This document shows, one piece after another, positions 16,167 through 25,538 of a stretch of 64,000 nucleotides of DNA (positions are counted from its first letter, which is position 1; the number at the start of each line of letters is the position of its first letter). This stretch comes from Lysobacteraceae bacterium NML91-0213 (GTDB taxonomy: Bacteria > Pseudomonadota > Gammaproteobacteria > Xanthomonadales > Xanthomonadaceae). The notes beneath the pieces were generated by a model. That model did no database searches. It saw only the letters and a program-made list of their open reading frames with translations, and had not been told where the DNA came from. Position numbers and translations under genes: made by a program. Location of the stretch: assembly GCA_002798175.1 (NCBI GenBank), contig NWQL01000003.1:62001-126000 (forward strand), in the 5' to 3' direction.

Positions 16167-18353
16167 ATGAAAGCAAGTCGCCTGATCTCCGCCGCCCTGA
16201 TCGCCTTCGCGCTGTCGGTGCCGCTTGCGCTGATGGCCCGGGCCGACGGCGAGTCGGCGATCCCGGCCTCGCCCAGCGTCGACCAGGTACGCACCGCGCA
16301 GCTGGTGCATGGCCTGCTGTCCGACAGCCGCTACGCCTATCGGCCACGTCCCCTCGATGCCGGGATGGAACGCGACATCGTGCGCCGCTATCTGGAGGCG
16401 CTCGACTCCGGGAAGATGTTCTTCACCGCCGCGGACGTGGCGCGTTTCGAGCCGCTGGCGCCGGAGCTCGGCATGGCGGTGCGCAAGGGGCAGCTGGAGC
16501 CGGCGTTCGCGATCTTCGCGCTCTACAAGGAGCGCGTGGCCGAGCGCGTCGAGCACGCGCGTGGCCTGCTCAAGCAGGACATCTTCGAGTTCACCGGCGA
16601 CGACCGCTGGGAATACGACCGCAAGGAGGCACCGTGGCCTGCCGATACCGCGGCGCTGGACGCGGTCTGGCAGCAGTCGGTACGCAATGACTGGCTGCGC
16701 CTGCAACTGGCCGGTCGCGAACCGGAGCAGATCCGCGAGACCCTCGACCGTCGCTACCGCAACCTCGCCAACAACGTGGCCCAGCTCAACGGCGAGGACG
16801 CGTTCCAGAGCTTCCTCAACGCGTATACGGCGTCGATCGACCCGCATACCGACTACTTCAACCCGCGTAGCACGCAGCTGTTCAACCAGAGCATGTCGCT
16901 GTCGCTTGAAGGTATCGGCGCGCAGCTGCAGCGCCAGGACGACGTGATCGTGATCCGCGAGCTGATTCCCGGCGGGCCGGCCGCGCTGAGCGGCAAGTTC
17001 CGCGTCGGCGACCGCATCGTCGGCGTCGGCCAGGGTACCGATGGCCCGGTCGAGGACGTGGTCGGCTGGCGCATCGACGACGTGGTCGAGAAGATCAAGG
17101 GCCCGAAGGACACCCAGGTGCGGCTGGAAGTGATTCCGGCCGAGGCCGGCATGGACAGCGAACCGGTGCGGATCGTGCTGACCCGCGCGCGGGTGCGGCT
17201 GGAGGAGCAGGCGGCGAAGTCGGAGATCATCGAGATCGAAGGCGCCGGCGATGCCGCCGACACCCGCGTCGGCGTGATCAAGCTGCCGGCGTTCTACCAG
17301 GATTTCCAGGGCCGCCGGAACCGCGACGGCGACTACGCCTCGGCCACCCGCGACGTTGCGAAGTTGCTTGAGGCGTTCAAGGCCGACGGCGTCGATGGCG
17401 TGGTGCTGGACCTGCGCAACAACGGCGGCGGTTCGCTCAACGAGGCGGTGGAGCTGACCGGCCTCTTCATCGATACCGGCCCGGTGGTGCAGGTGCGCGA
17501 GTCCGGCGGCCGGGTCAGCGTGGAAGCCGACCGCAACCCGGGCGTGGCCTGGGAGGGCCCGCTGGCGGTGCTGATCAACCGTGGTTCGGCTTCGGCCTCG
17601 GAAATCGTCGCCGGTGCCATCCAGGACTACGGCCGCGGCCTGGTGATCGGCGAGACCACCTTCGGCAAGGGCACGGTGCAGAACCTGGTCGACCTGGACC
17701 GCTGGCCGGGCAACGAACAGCAGCGCTTCGGCTCGGTGAAGCTCACCGTGGCGCAGTTCTTCCTGCCGGGCGGCAGCAGCACGCAGAACAAGGGCGTGGT
17801 GCCCGACGTGACGTTCCCGGTGACCGTGGACGCCAGCGAGTTCGGCGAAAGCACCTACGACAACGCGCTGCCGTGGACGCGCATCGCGGCCGTGCCGCAT
17901 ACCCGGTATGGCGACTTCGCACCGTTGCTGCCGCGCCTCAACGCGCTGCACGAGGCGCGCATCGCCGAGGACGCGGAATTCAGCTGGTGGGTGGAAGACG
18001 TCGAGGAGTTCCGCGCCGAACGGGCGAAGAAGTACGTGGTGCTCAACGAGGCCGAGCGCCGTGCCGAACGCGAGCGCCAGGAGCAGAAGCGCCGCGACCG
18101 CCAGGCGCAGCGCCGCGAGCTCGGCCTGCCGCTCGACCCGCTGGCCGAGGATACCGACGACGGCCTGTTCGCCAACGAGCGCGATATCGCCCTCGACACC
18201 GCGCGCGAGAAGGCTGCCGAGGAGCGTCCGGATCCGCTGCTGAAGGAATCGGCTGCGATCCTGGCCGACGCGATGCACCTGCTCAACAGCGACCGTGGCC
18301 TGCAGGCGCAGGTGCTGCCGGAGTCCACGCGACCCAACAGCTGGGCGCGCTGA
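16167..18353 (+). CDS. prc: Tail-specific periplasmic protease Prc
   Basis: 728 residues. ATG 16167 gives an N-terminal signal (RLISAALIAFALSVPLALMARA), placing the enzyme in the periplasm; longer readings from 16074 lack a signal at the start. Domains in order: N-terminal helical region, a PDZ domain at about 245-330 (GIGAQLQRQDDVIVIRELI, AALSGKFRVGDRI) and the S41 peptidase core. The catalytic serine is the middle one in SASASEIVAGA (about Ser476) and the lysine is in FGKGTVQ (about Lys501), 25 residues apart as in E. coli Prc. A lysine/arginine-rich C-terminal extension follows. It degrades proteins by their C-terminal tails and may trim lipoproteins or cell-wall enzymes. Confidence 0.94.
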   Translation: MKASRLISAALIAFALSVPLALMARADGESAIPASPSVDQVRTAQLVHGLLSDSRYAYRPRPLDAGMERDIVRRYLEALDSGKMFFTAADVARFEPLAPELGMAVRKGQLEPAFAIFALYKERVAERVEHARGLLKQDIFEFTGDDRWEYDRKEAPWPADTAALDAVWQQSVRNDWLRLQLAGREPEQIRETLDRRYRNLANNVAQLNGEDAFQSFLNAYTASIDPHTDYFNPRSTQLFNQSMSLSLEGIGAQLQRQDDVIVIRELIPGGPAALSGKFRVGDRIVGVGQGTDGPVEDVVGWRIDDVVEKIKGPKDTQVRLEVIPAEAGMDSEPVRIVLTRARVRLEEQAAKSEIIEIEGAGDAADTRVGVIKLPAFYQDFQGRRNRDGDYASATRDVAKLLEAFKADGVDGVVLDLRNNGGGSLNEAVELTGLFIDTGPVVQVRESGGRVSVEADRNPGVAWEGPLAVLINRGSASASEIVAGAIQDYGRGLVIGETTFGKGTVQNLVDLDRWPGNEQQRFGSVKLTVAQFFLPGGSSTQNKGVVPDVTFPVTVDASEFGESTYDNALPWTRIAAVPHTRYGDFAPLLPRLNALHEARIAEDAEFSWWVEDVEEFRAERAKKYVVLNEAERRAERERQEQKRRDRQAQRRELGLPLDPLAEDTDDGLFANERDIALDTAREKAAEERPDPLLKESAAILADAMHLLNSDRGLQAQVLPESTRPNSWAR

Positions 18354-18376
18354 CGGCCGGGGGCTGACGCACCACC

Positions 18377-18401
18377 GGGCGCCGCCTTCAGGGTGGCGTC
18401 C
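18377..18401 (+). terminator. GC-rich hairpin after prc
   Basis: A 10-bp stem (18377-18386 with 18392-18401, two G-U pairs) with a 5-base loop lies 24 bases after the prc stop. There is no T-run, so termination is plausible rather than shown. The rest of 18402-18580 shows no gene. Confidence 0.35.
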
Positions 18402-18580
18402 GCGCCCATGGAAGGCGATGGTGGCCCGCTGACGCGGCTGCAGCGGGTCCTCCCGAACCGGCCACCGGCCAGACGCGGATCCCGGACGTAGTGTCCCGCC
18501 GCGGACACAGTCGACCGCGTACCATGTCGCCGCCGGCCATGCCGGTGCCGCCCCTCCTTTCCCCCTCGACCGGATCTCCC

Positions 18581-19486
18581 ATGAGTGCGCCGCCGCTCGT
18601 GTCGCGCGACGTATCCCCGCTCGCCGTCCTGCTTGCCCTGTCCCTGGTCTACGTGATCTGGGGCTCCACCTATCTCGGCATCAAGTTCGCGCTGGAAGGG
18701 GGCTACCCGCCGTTGCTGATGGCCGGCATCCGGTTCCTGATCGCGGGCAGCGTGCTGTATGCGTTCCTGCGCTGGCGTGGCATGGCGGCACCCAGCCGGG
18801 GTCAATGGCGCAATGCGGCGTTCATGGGAGTGCTGCTGCTGGGCCTCGGCAATGGCCTGGTGTGCGTGGCCGAACAGACGGTGTCGTCCGGGCTGGCGGC
18901 CGTGGCCGTGGCCTCGGCGCCGTTGTGGATCGGGCTGTTCTCGGCGATGCAGGGGCAGCGCCCACGGCAGCTGGAGTGGCTGGGACTGGGGATCGGCTTC
19001 GTCGGCGTGCTGTGGCTCAACGCCGGCAGCTCGCTGACCGCCGATCCGATCGGGCTCGTTGCGCTGCTGGTCGCGCCGGTGGCCTGGGCCTATGGGTCGG
19101 TGTGGAGTCGCGGTCGCGACCTGCCTGCGCCGTTCATGGCTGCCGCGGCACAGATGCTGTGCGGAGGCGCGGCCATGCTCGTGGCCGGTCCGCTGCTGGG
19201 CGAGCGCTTCACCACCCTGCCCACCCTGCAGGGCACGCTGTCGGTGGCATACCTGCTCAGCTTCGGTTCGATCGTCGCCTTCAGCGCCTATATCTGGCTG
19301 CTGCACCACGTGCGCGCGACGCTTGCCGGCAGCTACGCCTACGTCAACCCGGTGATCGCGGTGGTGCTGGGTGCGTGGCTGGCGGCCGAACGCTTCAGTG
19401 CGCATGACATCGGCGCGATGCTGGTGATCCTCGCCGGCGTGGTGGCGATCACCCTGGCGCGCACGCGCACGGCGAAGCCGGCATGA
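18581..19486 (+). CDS. EamA-family (DMT) permease, YedA-like
   Basis: 301 residues with about ten hydrophobic segments arranged as two EamA repeats, including the family start LVYVIWGSTYLGIKFALEGG and the second-repeat segment LLSFGSIVAFSAYIWLL. Start ATG 18581 was preferred over upstream in-frame ATGs because it gives the usual length. Members export amino acids or metabolites from the cytoplasm; the substrate cannot be read from the sequence. Its last four bases overlap the start of rarD, so the two permeases form an operon. Confidence 0.9.
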   Translation: MSAPPLVSRDVSPLAVLLALSLVYVIWGSTYLGIKFALEGGYPPLLMAGIRFLIAGSVLYAFLRWRGMAAPSRGQWRNAAFMGVLLLGLGNGLVCVAEQTVSSGLAAVAVASAPLWIGLFSAMQGQRPRQLEWLGLGIGFVGVLWLNAGSSLTADPIGLVALLVAPVAWAYGSVWSRGRDLPAPFMAAAAQMLCGGAAMLVAGPLLGERFTTLPTLQGTLSVAYLLSFGSIVAFSAYIWLLHHVRATLAGSYAYVNPVIAVVLGAWLAAERFSAHDIGAMLVILAGVVAITLARTRTAKPA

Positions 19487-20391
19487 GCCCGATCCATGAT
19501 CGCCGCGCGCTGTGGATCGCGGTTGCCGCCTTCGTCATCTGGGGGCTGATGCCGCTCTACTGGCACCTGCTGCGGCACGTGCCGTCGCTGCAGATCGTGC
19601 TGCACCGGGCGGTGTGGTGCGCGATCCTGGTCGCCGCCTGGCTCACCGTGAGCCGTGGACGCGGCTGGCTGCGCGAGGTCATCGCGCAGCCGCGGCTGGT
19701 GGCGATGCTGGCGGCCTCGGGCCTGCTGATCGCCGCCAACTGGAGCCTGTACGTATGGGCGGTCAACAGCGGGCATGTGGTCGAGGCCAGCCTGGGCTAC
19801 TTCATCAACCCGCTGCTCAACGTGGTGATCGGCGTGCTGTTCCTGCGCGAACGTCTCTCGCTGCCGCAGTGGGTGGCGGTGGCGCTGGCCGCCGGCGGGG
19901 TGCTGTGGCTGACCTTCAACTACGGCAGCTTCCCGTGGATCGCGCTGTGCCTGGCCGGCTCGTTCGCCATCTACGGGCTGATCCGCAAGTTCGCCGCGGT
20001 GGAGGCGGTGCAGGGGCTCGGCGTCGAGAACCTGTTCGTGTTCGGGCCGGCAGTGCTGGTGCTGGCGTGGCTGGAGTGGTCCGGCAGTGGCGGGTTCTTC
20101 TCGCTGCACTGGGGCGGGCTCACCGACGCGCTGCTGGTGCTGGGCGGTGCGCTGACCGCGATCCCGCTGATCTGTTTCGCCTATGCGGTGCGGCGCGTGC
20201 CGCTGACGGTGGTCGGCCTGCTGCAGTACATCGGGCCCACCCTGCAGCTGCTGCTCGGGGTGTTCTTCTTCGGCGAGGCGTTCGGCATCGACCGCGCGAT
20301 GGGCTTCGCCTTCATCTGGGCCGGGCTCGCGGTGTTCGCGATCGACGGTTACCTGCAGGCGCGCCGGCGCATCGTGGCGCAGCAGCTCTAG
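19483..20391 (+). CDS. rarD: RarD-type EamA permease
   Basis: 302 residues, about ten membrane segments. The N-terminus (FVIWGLMPLYWHLL) and ANWSLYVWAVNSGHVVEASLG followed by GYFINPLLNV are characteristic of RarD (chloramphenicol-sensitivity protein) rather than of generic EamA members. Its natural substrate is not established. ATG 19483 overlaps the preceding permease stop. Downstream of the stop, 20392-20436 is a short gap between this gene and the convergent minus-strand ABC operon. Confidence 0.92.
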   Translation: MSPIHDRRALWIAVAAFVIWGLMPLYWHLLRHVPSLQIVLHRAVWCAILVAAWLTVSRGRGWLREVIAQPRLVAMLAASGLLIAANWSLYVWAVNSGHVVEASLGYFINPLLNVVIGVLFLRERLSLPQWVAVALAAGGVLWLTFNYGSFPWIALCLAGSFAIYGLIRKFAAVEAVQGLGVENLFVFGPAVLVLAWLEWSGSGGFFSLHWGGLTDALLVLGGALTAIPLICFAYAVRRVPLTVVGLLQYIGPTLQLLLGVFFFGEAFGIDRAMGFAFIWAGLAVFAIDGYLQARRRIVAQQL

Positions 20392-20436
20392 CCCGGGTGG
20401 CTCCGGCCAACGGGCAACCGCAACGCGCGTCGAGGC

Positions 20437-20754
20437 TCAGCCGCGCACGAGCAGCCACAGCACGAGTACGGTGCCGGCGGCGGTGACCGTCCCGGTCGCC
20501 CACCACCAGCGCCGCGCACGCAGGCGCAGCCGGCGCAGGCGCTCCGCGTGCAGCAGGCGCGCCTGCTCGATCAGCGGCTGCGCGCGCGCGCGGGCGCGTG
20601 CATTGGCGGCGTCGCGTGCGCCGCCGGAGGCGTTCGACGTCGCCTCGGCCTCCTCGTAAAGCGCGAAGACCTCGCGGTGCAGCTGCGCATAGCGGCGCTC
20701 GAGCTCCGGGCCCGGGAGCTGCCGCAGGTCCGCGGGCGACGTCGTGCCGTCCAT
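20437..20754 (-). CDS. Small charged protein with C-terminal membrane anchor, last gene of ABC operon
   Basis: 105 residues reading from 20754 down. The first two thirds form a charged, arginine- and alanine-rich helix with probable coiled-coil character (ELERRYAQLHREVFALYEEAE); the end is one membrane segment (WWWATGTVTAAGTVLVLWLLV). I do not recognise the family. Its start codon shares a base with the permease stop, so it is co-translated with the tripartite ABC exporter and may be an accessory or assembly subunit. Easy to miss because larger frames overlap it. Confidence 0.65.
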   Translation of the reverse strand: MDGTTSPADLRQLPGPELERRYAQLHREVFALYEEAEATSNASGGARDAANARARARAQPLIEQARLLHAERLRRLRLRARRWWWATGTVTAAGTVLVLWLLVRG

Positions 20755-22076
20755 CAAGCGGCGCGCAGTGCGTCGGTCACCGGCAGGCGCGCGGCACGCA
20801 CCGCCGGGAACAGGCCGCCGACGAAGCCGATCGCCAGCGCCCACTTCAGGCCATTCCACAACAGCTCCGGCGTGACCCGGAACTCGAAGGTGAGCTGGCC
20901 GACGCCGCCGGCCAGCGTCGACGCGGTGTAGCCGTTGAACACCAGCCAGGCGAGCAGCCCGCCGAGCGCGCCACCGAGTGCCGCCAGCAGCATCGTCTCC
21001 AGCATCACCGCCACCACCACCGGCAGCCCGCGGAAGCCGATCGCACGCAGGGTGGCGATCTCGCGCGCGCGCGCGGCGACGGTGGCGAACATCGTGTTGA
21101 GCGCGCCGAACACCGCGCCCACCGCCATGATCGAGCCGACCACGATGCCGATGATGCGCAGCACCCTGGTCATGCCTTCCGACTGCCGCGCGAAGTACTC
21201 CGCGGTGGTGTCGGCCTCCACCTTGAGCCGCGGGTCGGCCTCGAGCGTCGCCTTGAACGCGCTGAAGGCATCCGGGCTGGCGAGGCGCGCGGTGACCGAG
21301 TTGCGGCTGCTGCCGCGGCGATAGGTGGTGGCCACGATGCCGGCGTCGGCCCAGATCTCCGACTCCAGCGCGTCGCCGGACGCGAACACGCCCGTCACCG
21401 TCCACACATCGCTGCCCAGGCGCACCTCGCTGCCGGGGTCGAGCCCGGCGAACTGCCGCCGCGCGCCCTGGCCGACCACCAGCTCGCGGCGGCCGGATTC
21501 GAAGGTGCGGCCCTCGACGATCCGCATGCCCGGGCGCACCGCCCAGGCCACCGGGTCGACGCCGCGCAGCTGCACGCTGCCATCCTCGTCGGCCTGGCCA
21601 CGGCGTGGCAGGTTGGCCGCCACCACGAGCTCCGCCGAGGCCAGTGGGCGGTTGTCGGCGTCGCGGGCGATCTCCGGCGCCTGCGCGATCGCCACCAGTG
21701 CCTCGCGCTCCATCACCGACATCACCTCGGCCGCCGAGCCGCCGCGCAGCACGATGGCGGTGTCCTCGTTGCCGGTGGCGGCCACCGTCTGCCGGTAGCC
21801 CTCGGCCATCGCCAGCAGCGCGACCAGCACGCCGACCACGCCCGCGATGCCGATCACCACCACCGACGAGGCGCCGATCCGCTGCGACAGGGTGCTGATG
21901 CCGACATGGGTGACCGAGCCGGCCTGGCGACCGCTGCGCGTGGCCAGCATCCAGCCGGCCAGCACCAGCGCGAGGCCGAGCAGCGCCTGCCAGGGCAACA
22001 GGATCCACGCCGCCACGCCCGCCACCACGACGATGGCCAGCAGCAGCCCGCTCAGGAAGGATTTGATCTTGGACAT
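20754..22076 (-). CDS. MacB-like FtsX-family ABC transporter permease (second subunit)
   Basis: 440 residues. It has an N-terminal pair of hydrophobic segments, a further one (VVVIGIAGVVGVLVALL), a large periplasmic MacB-type domain (about 90-290; VLRGGSAAEVMS, VVEGRTF reading as IVEGRTFESGRRELVVG) and three C-terminal helices of the FtsX domain (IIGIVVGSIMAVGAVFGALN). It lacks its own ATPase domain and pairs with the permease at 22135 and the ATPase at 23316 to form an exporter driven from the cytoplasm, with a periplasmic adaptor at 24099. Compared with the partner permease it carries an additional hydrophobic N-terminus. Confidence 0.9.
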   Translation of the reverse strand: MSKIKSFLSGLLLAIVVVAGVAAWILLPWQALLGLALVLAGWMLATRSGRQAGSVTHVGISTLSQRIGASSVVVIGIAGVVGVLVALLAMAEGYRQTVAATGNEDTAIVLRGGSAAEVMSVMEREALVAIAQAPEIARDADNRPLASAELVVAANLPRRGQADEDGSVQLRGVDPVAWAVRPGMRIVEGRTFESGRRELVVGQGARRQFAGLDPGSEVRLGSDVWTVTGVFASGDALESEIWADAGIVATTYRRGSSRNSVTARLASPDAFSAFKATLEADPRLKVEADTTAEYFARQSEGMTRVLRIIGIVVGSIMAVGAVFGALNTMFATVAARAREIATLRAIGFRGLPVVVAVMLETMLLAALGGALGGLLAWLVFNGYTASTLAGGVGQLTFEFRVTPELLWNGLKWALAIGFVGGLFPAVRAARLPVTDALRAA

Positions 22077-22095
22077 GTGCGTTACTCCGCTGTGA

Positions 22096-22119
22096 CCCTC
22101 GCCCGCAGGCGGGAGAGGG
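22096..22119. repeat. Palindromic intergenic repeat between the two ABC permease genes
   Basis: The 24 bases have arms CCCTC-CCCGC and GCGGG-GAGGG around a two-base centre. Related palindromes occur at 40321-40344, 58605-58630 and 58786-58816, always between genes, so this is a dispersed REP-like element. Here it may protect or modulate the operon mRNA. Confidence 0.6.
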
Positions 22120-22134
22120 TGGATCCGTACCGGG

Positions 22135-23301
22135 TCATCGCCCGGCCAACGCGTCGACGATGTTCAAACGCATGCCGCGGATCGCCGGCAACGCACCGAC
22201 CAGCAGGCCGATGGCGACCATCAGCGCCAGCCCCAGCAGCCAGCTCTCCAGACCCACCGGCGGCAGGTTGAGCACACCGCCGCTGCCCTGGCCGAGCGCG
22301 GGCCCGGCGATCGCCGCCAGCCCGAGGCCCAGCACGCCGCCCAGCACCACCAGCAGGACCGATTCGGCCAGCACCATCAGCAGCACGCTGGTGCTGGAGA
22401 AACCGATCGTCTTCAGCACCGCGAGTTCGGAAGTGCGCTCGCGCACCGCCTGCGCCATGGTGTTGCCGGTCAACAGCAGCAGGGTGAAGAACACCGCGCC
22501 CATGATCGAGCCGACGATCAGGCCGATGTCGGCCATCTGCTTGAGCTGCGAGGCGAACGCCGCCTGCTCGGTCATGGTCTTGGTTTCGTGCGGCGAGTTC
22601 GCCGACAGCGCGTCGATGGCCTTGGCCGCTGCGTCGGCGTGGCGCACGTCGCGCACCCGCGAGACATACCAGCCGACGTCGCCATCCACGTACGGGGTGG
22701 ATTCGGCGAAGTAGTCGTAGCGCAGCAGGAACAGCCCGTCGGTGAAGCCCGACTCGGCGCCATCGCGCGCGCGCATGATGCCGACGATCTCGAATTCCCA
22801 GTTGAGCGTGCCGTCGGCGTTGGGAAAGATCGTCGACTGCAGCGGGACGCGATCGCCGACCTTCCAGCCGAAGCGCGTGGCCAGCGCCTGCCCGACCAGT
22901 GCGGCGGTGCGGGTGCGCGAGAACGCCTCGCGCGCCTCGGGGGCCACTTCGACCTCCGGATACAGGTCGAGGTAGTTGTCGGCCACCGCGAAGGTGAACA
23001 GCTGGTTGCGCGGGTTCTGGTAGGCGCCGCCGAACCAGTTGGCGTACGTGACCGCCTCGATGTTGTCGACCTGGGCGATGCGCGTGCGCAGCGACAGCGG
23101 CAGCGTCTCGATGAACGACAGCTTCGAACCGGTCTGCAGCCGCTGCGCGCCGTCGGCGTTCTGGCCGAGCTGGCCGAACGTGGTGCGGATGCCGTCGAGC
23201 AGGCCGAACAGCAGGAACGCGGCCATGATCGAGGCCAGGGTGAGGAAGGTGCGGGTCTTGCGGCGGAACAGCGCCGCCCACACCAGATGCATGTATTTCA
23301 T
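22135..23301 (-). CDS. MacB-like FtsX-family ABC transporter permease (first subunit)
   Basis: 388 residues. One N-terminal membrane helix (TFLTLASIMAAFLLFGLLDG), a periplasmic domain of about 210 residues (FTFAVADNYLDLYPEVEV, LVGQALATRFGWKVGDRV) and three C-terminal FtsX helices (LIVGSIMGAVFFTLLLLTGN, VLLMVLAESVLLVVLGGVLG, LLGLALMVAIGLLVGALPA). It lies 14 bases after the ATPase gene. The two non-identical permeases presumably form a heterodimer, unlike the homodimeric E. coli MacB. Confidence 0.91.
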   Translation of the reverse strand: MKYMHLVWAALFRRKTRTFLTLASIMAAFLLFGLLDGIRTTFGQLGQNADGAQRLQTGSKLSFIETLPLSLRTRIAQVDNIEAVTYANWFGGAYQNPRNQLFTFAVADNYLDLYPEVEVAPEAREAFSRTRTAALVGQALATRFGWKVGDRVPLQSTIFPNADGTLNWEFEIVGIMRARDGAESGFTDGLFLLRYDYFAESTPYVDGDVGWYVSRVRDVRHADAAAKAIDALSANSPHETKTMTEQAAFASQLKQMADIGLIVGSIMGAVFFTLLLLTGNTMAQAVRERTSELAVLKTIGFSSTSVLLMVLAESVLLVVLGGVLGLGLAAIAGPALGQGSGGVLNLPPVGLESWLLGLALMVAIGLLVGALPAIRGMRLNIVDALAGR

Positions 23302-23315
23302 GCCGGCGTCCTCCG

Positions 23316-24008
23316 TCAGGCCGCGTGCGCGGGTTGGTCGACCAGCGAGCCCTTGTCGAGGTGCAGGGTGTGCGATGCATAGCCGGCGGCCTTCGGGTCG
23401 TGGGTGACCATGACGATGGTCTTGCCGTGCTCGCGGTTGAGTTCCTGCAGCAGGCCGAGGATGTCCTCGGCGGACTGGCGGTCGAGGTCGCCGGTGGGTT
23501 CGTCGCAGATCAGCAGGTCCGGATCGGAGACGATCGCGCGCGCGATCGCCACGCGCTGCTGCTGGCCGCCGGAGAGTTCGTTGGGCTTGTGCTTCGCGCG
23601 GTCGGAAAGACCCACCAGCTCCAGCGCGATGCCGGCGTTGCGCTTGCGCTGCGCGCCGGAGAGCTTCGTCAGCAGCAGCGGCAGTTCCACGTTGCGCTGC
23701 GCGGTCAGTGCCGGCATCAGGTTGTAGAACTGGAACACGTAGCCGACGTTGCGGCTGCGCCAGCTCGACAGCTGGCCGCCACCCATGCGGTCGATGCGCT
23801 GGCCATCGACGGTGATCTCGCCGGAACTCGGCGCGTCGAGCCCGCCGATCAGGTTCAGCAGCGTGGTCTTGCCGGAGCCCGATGGGCCCATCAGCGCGAC
23901 GAAGTCGCCACGCTCGATGTCGAGGTCGATGTGGTGCAGCACCTCCACCTTCTCGGAACCACGCTGGTAGGTCTTGGTGAGGTTGCGGATCGAAACCAGG
24001 GTCGCCAT
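23316..24008 (-). CDS. MacB/LolD-type ABC transporter ATP-binding protein
   Basis: 230 residues from ATG at 24008, preceded by GAGG eight bases upstream. All nucleotide-binding motifs are present: Walker [10 protein letters not shown], the Q-loop (VFQFYNLMP), signature LSGGQQQRV, Walker [10 protein letters not shown] with the D-loop GDLD, and the switch histidine in VMVTHD. The length and the DEPTGDLD sequence place it in the group that powers MacB, LolCDE and FtsEX type mechanotransmitters. It energises the two permeases downstream. Confidence 0.94.
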   Translation of the reverse strand: MATLVSIRNLTKTYQRGSEKVEVLHHIDLDIERGDFVALMGPSGSGKTTLLNLIGGLDAPSSGEITVDGQRIDRMGGGQLSSWRSRNVGYVFQFYNLMPALTAQRNVELPLLLTKLSGAQRKRNAGIALELVGLSDRAKHKPNELSGGQQQRVAIARAIVSDPDLLICDEPTGDLDRQSAEDILGLLQELNREHGKTIVMVTHDPKAAGYASHTLHLDKGSLVDQPAHAA

Positions 24009-24098
24009 GCCGATGCCTCGTTGCATGCCCGCGGGGCGGGCGGGACGGCGCGCGCGGCGCCCGGGATGCCGTGGCCGGCGGGCCACGGCTGCGTCGCG

Positions 24099-25334
24099 TT
24101 ACTGGCGGACCACCAGGCTGCCATCCTCGAGCTCGGCCGGCGGATCCACCACCACGTCCTCGCCGGCAACCAGGCCGGAGCTCACCTCGCGCTGCGCGCC
24201 AACGGTGGCGCCGGCGTTGACCACGCGCCGTTGCACGCGGTCATCCGCGAGCGCAAAGGCCACCGTGGCGCCATCGCGCTCGACGATGGCGGCGGCCGGC
24301 ACCCGCAGCGTGCGCGTCGCGGCTTCCGCGGCATCAGGTGCGGTTGCGGGCTGTTCGAGGAAGCTCACCGACACGCCCATGTCCGGGACGATGCGGCGGT
24401 CCTTTTCCTTCAGCGCGATGCGCACTTTCACCGTGGCCTTGCCCCGGTCGGCGGTCGGCACGATCGCGATCACCTCGGCGGGAATGCGCCAGTCAGGATA
24501 GGCGTTGAGGGTGGCGGTCACCGGCATCTTCGGCTGCACGCGGCCGATGTAGGCCTCGCCGACGTCGACCTCGATCTCCAGCGAATCCATGTCGACGATG
24601 GTGCCGATGCCGGTGCGGGTGAAGCCGCCGCCGGCCGACAGCGGCGAGACGATCTCGCCCGGCTGCGCCGCCTTGGCCACCACCACGCCAGCGAACGGTG
24701 CGCGCACCACGGTGTTGTCGACGCCGAGATCGGCGATCGCCAGCTGGTCGGCGGCAACGCGGGCGTTGCGCTGCGCGGTGGTCAGTTGCGCGCGCAGCGC
24801 GTCGCGCTGGGCGACCGCCTGGTCGTACTGCGAGCGTGACACAAGCTGCTGGCCGACCAGCGCGTCCAGCCGCCGCGCCTCGGCCTCGGCCTGCGCCAGC
24901 TGTGCCTGCACGCTGCCGGCCTGGCTGCGCGCGGCGGCCAGCTGCGAGGACGACAGCGCGCGCTGTGCGTCGGCATCGATGGGGTCGAGCGTCGCCAGTA
25001 CCTGGCCTTCCTCCACCGCCATGCCTTCCTCGATCAGCACCTCGTGCACGCGGCCGGTGATCTTTGCCGACACCGTGGCCATGCGGCGCGCGACCACGTA
25101 GCCGCTGGCGTCCAGCACCGAGGCCGGCGCACTGCCGGCGCCGCCGCTGGCCACCACCGGCGCGGTGCGTACCGCGATCGCCTGCTCGCGGCCCAGCAGT
25201 GACCATGCGGCAAGCGCCAGCACCATCACCGTGGCGGCGATGCCGAGCGAGATCCACAGCCCACGCCGCGACGGCGGCGGCTCCGGGCGACGGTCGATGC
25301 GCAGTTCCTTCAGCAGATCGGCTTTCGTGTTCAT
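24099..25334 (-). CDS. Periplasmic adaptor (HlyD/MFP family) of tripartite ABC exporter
   Basis: 411 residues. A single N-terminal membrane anchor (LWISLGIAATVMVLALAAWSLL) is followed by the lipoyl half-motifs (VSAKITGRVHEVLIEEGMAVEEGQVL and VRAPFAGVVVAKAAQPGEI), a helical hairpin about 130-195 (rich in Ala, Gln and Arg) and beta-barrel and membrane-proximal domains. It should link the inner-membrane exporter to a TolC-type channel; a tolC gene lies at 36198. It is the first gene of the minus-strand operon and faces the second export operon across a 200-bp divergent promoter region. Confidence 0.93.
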   Translation of the reverse strand: MNTKADLLKELRIDRRPEPPPSRRGLWISLGIAATVMVLALAAWSLLGREQAIAVRTAPVVASGGAGSAPASVLDASGYVVARRMATVSAKITGRVHEVLIEEGMAVEEGQVLATLDPIDADAQRALSSSQLAAARSQAGSVQAQLAQAEAEARRLDALVGQQLVSRSQYDQAVAQRDALRAQLTTAQRNARVAADQLAIADLGVDNTVVRAPFAGVVVAKAAQPGEIVSPLSAGGGFTRTGIGTIVDMDSLEIEVDVGEAYIGRVQPKMPVTATLNAYPDWRIPAEVIAIVPTADRGKATVKVRIALKEKDRRIVPDMGVSVSFLEQPATAPDAAEAATRTLRVPAAAIVERDGATVAFALADDRVQRRVVNAGATVGAQREVSSGLVAGEDVVVDPPAELEDGSLVVRQ

Positions 25335-25440
25335 GCGGGCCCAGACGGCGTGAGTCGCAACAGTGTGACCGCAGCGCGGCCGGGTGTGAGTGGCCGGAAG
25401 TCACTTCCGCCCCGGCAGTGTCGCCGGCGGCGCGGCGCGA

Positions 25441-25477
25441 TGTCAGGTGACGGGTGTCATGTCGATCGCCTGACACC
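25441..25477. promoter_or_regulatory. TGTCA-box inverted repeats in divergent exporter promoter region
   Basis: Between the start of the adaptor gene (minus) and the ABC ATPase gene (plus), GGTGTCA (25453-25459) and TGACACC (25471-25477) form a perfect inverted repeat with an 11-base spacer. A further TGTCAGG at 25441-25447 pairs equally well with CCTGACA at 25469-25475. A regulator binding these boxes could control both export operons; the DesR-like regulator at 30365 is a candidate. Binding is inferred. Confidence 0.45.
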
Positions 25478-25538
25478 GGCGACTGCCGCCGACGCGGCAC
25501 CAGGTCCAGGCTGTGGCCAGGTCCGACGGAGTAGCGCC

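Noticed and set aside
16104..18278. A 724-codon minus-strand frame opposite prc
   Set aside because: Antisense to a protease gene with intact catalytic residues; no motif in the translation.
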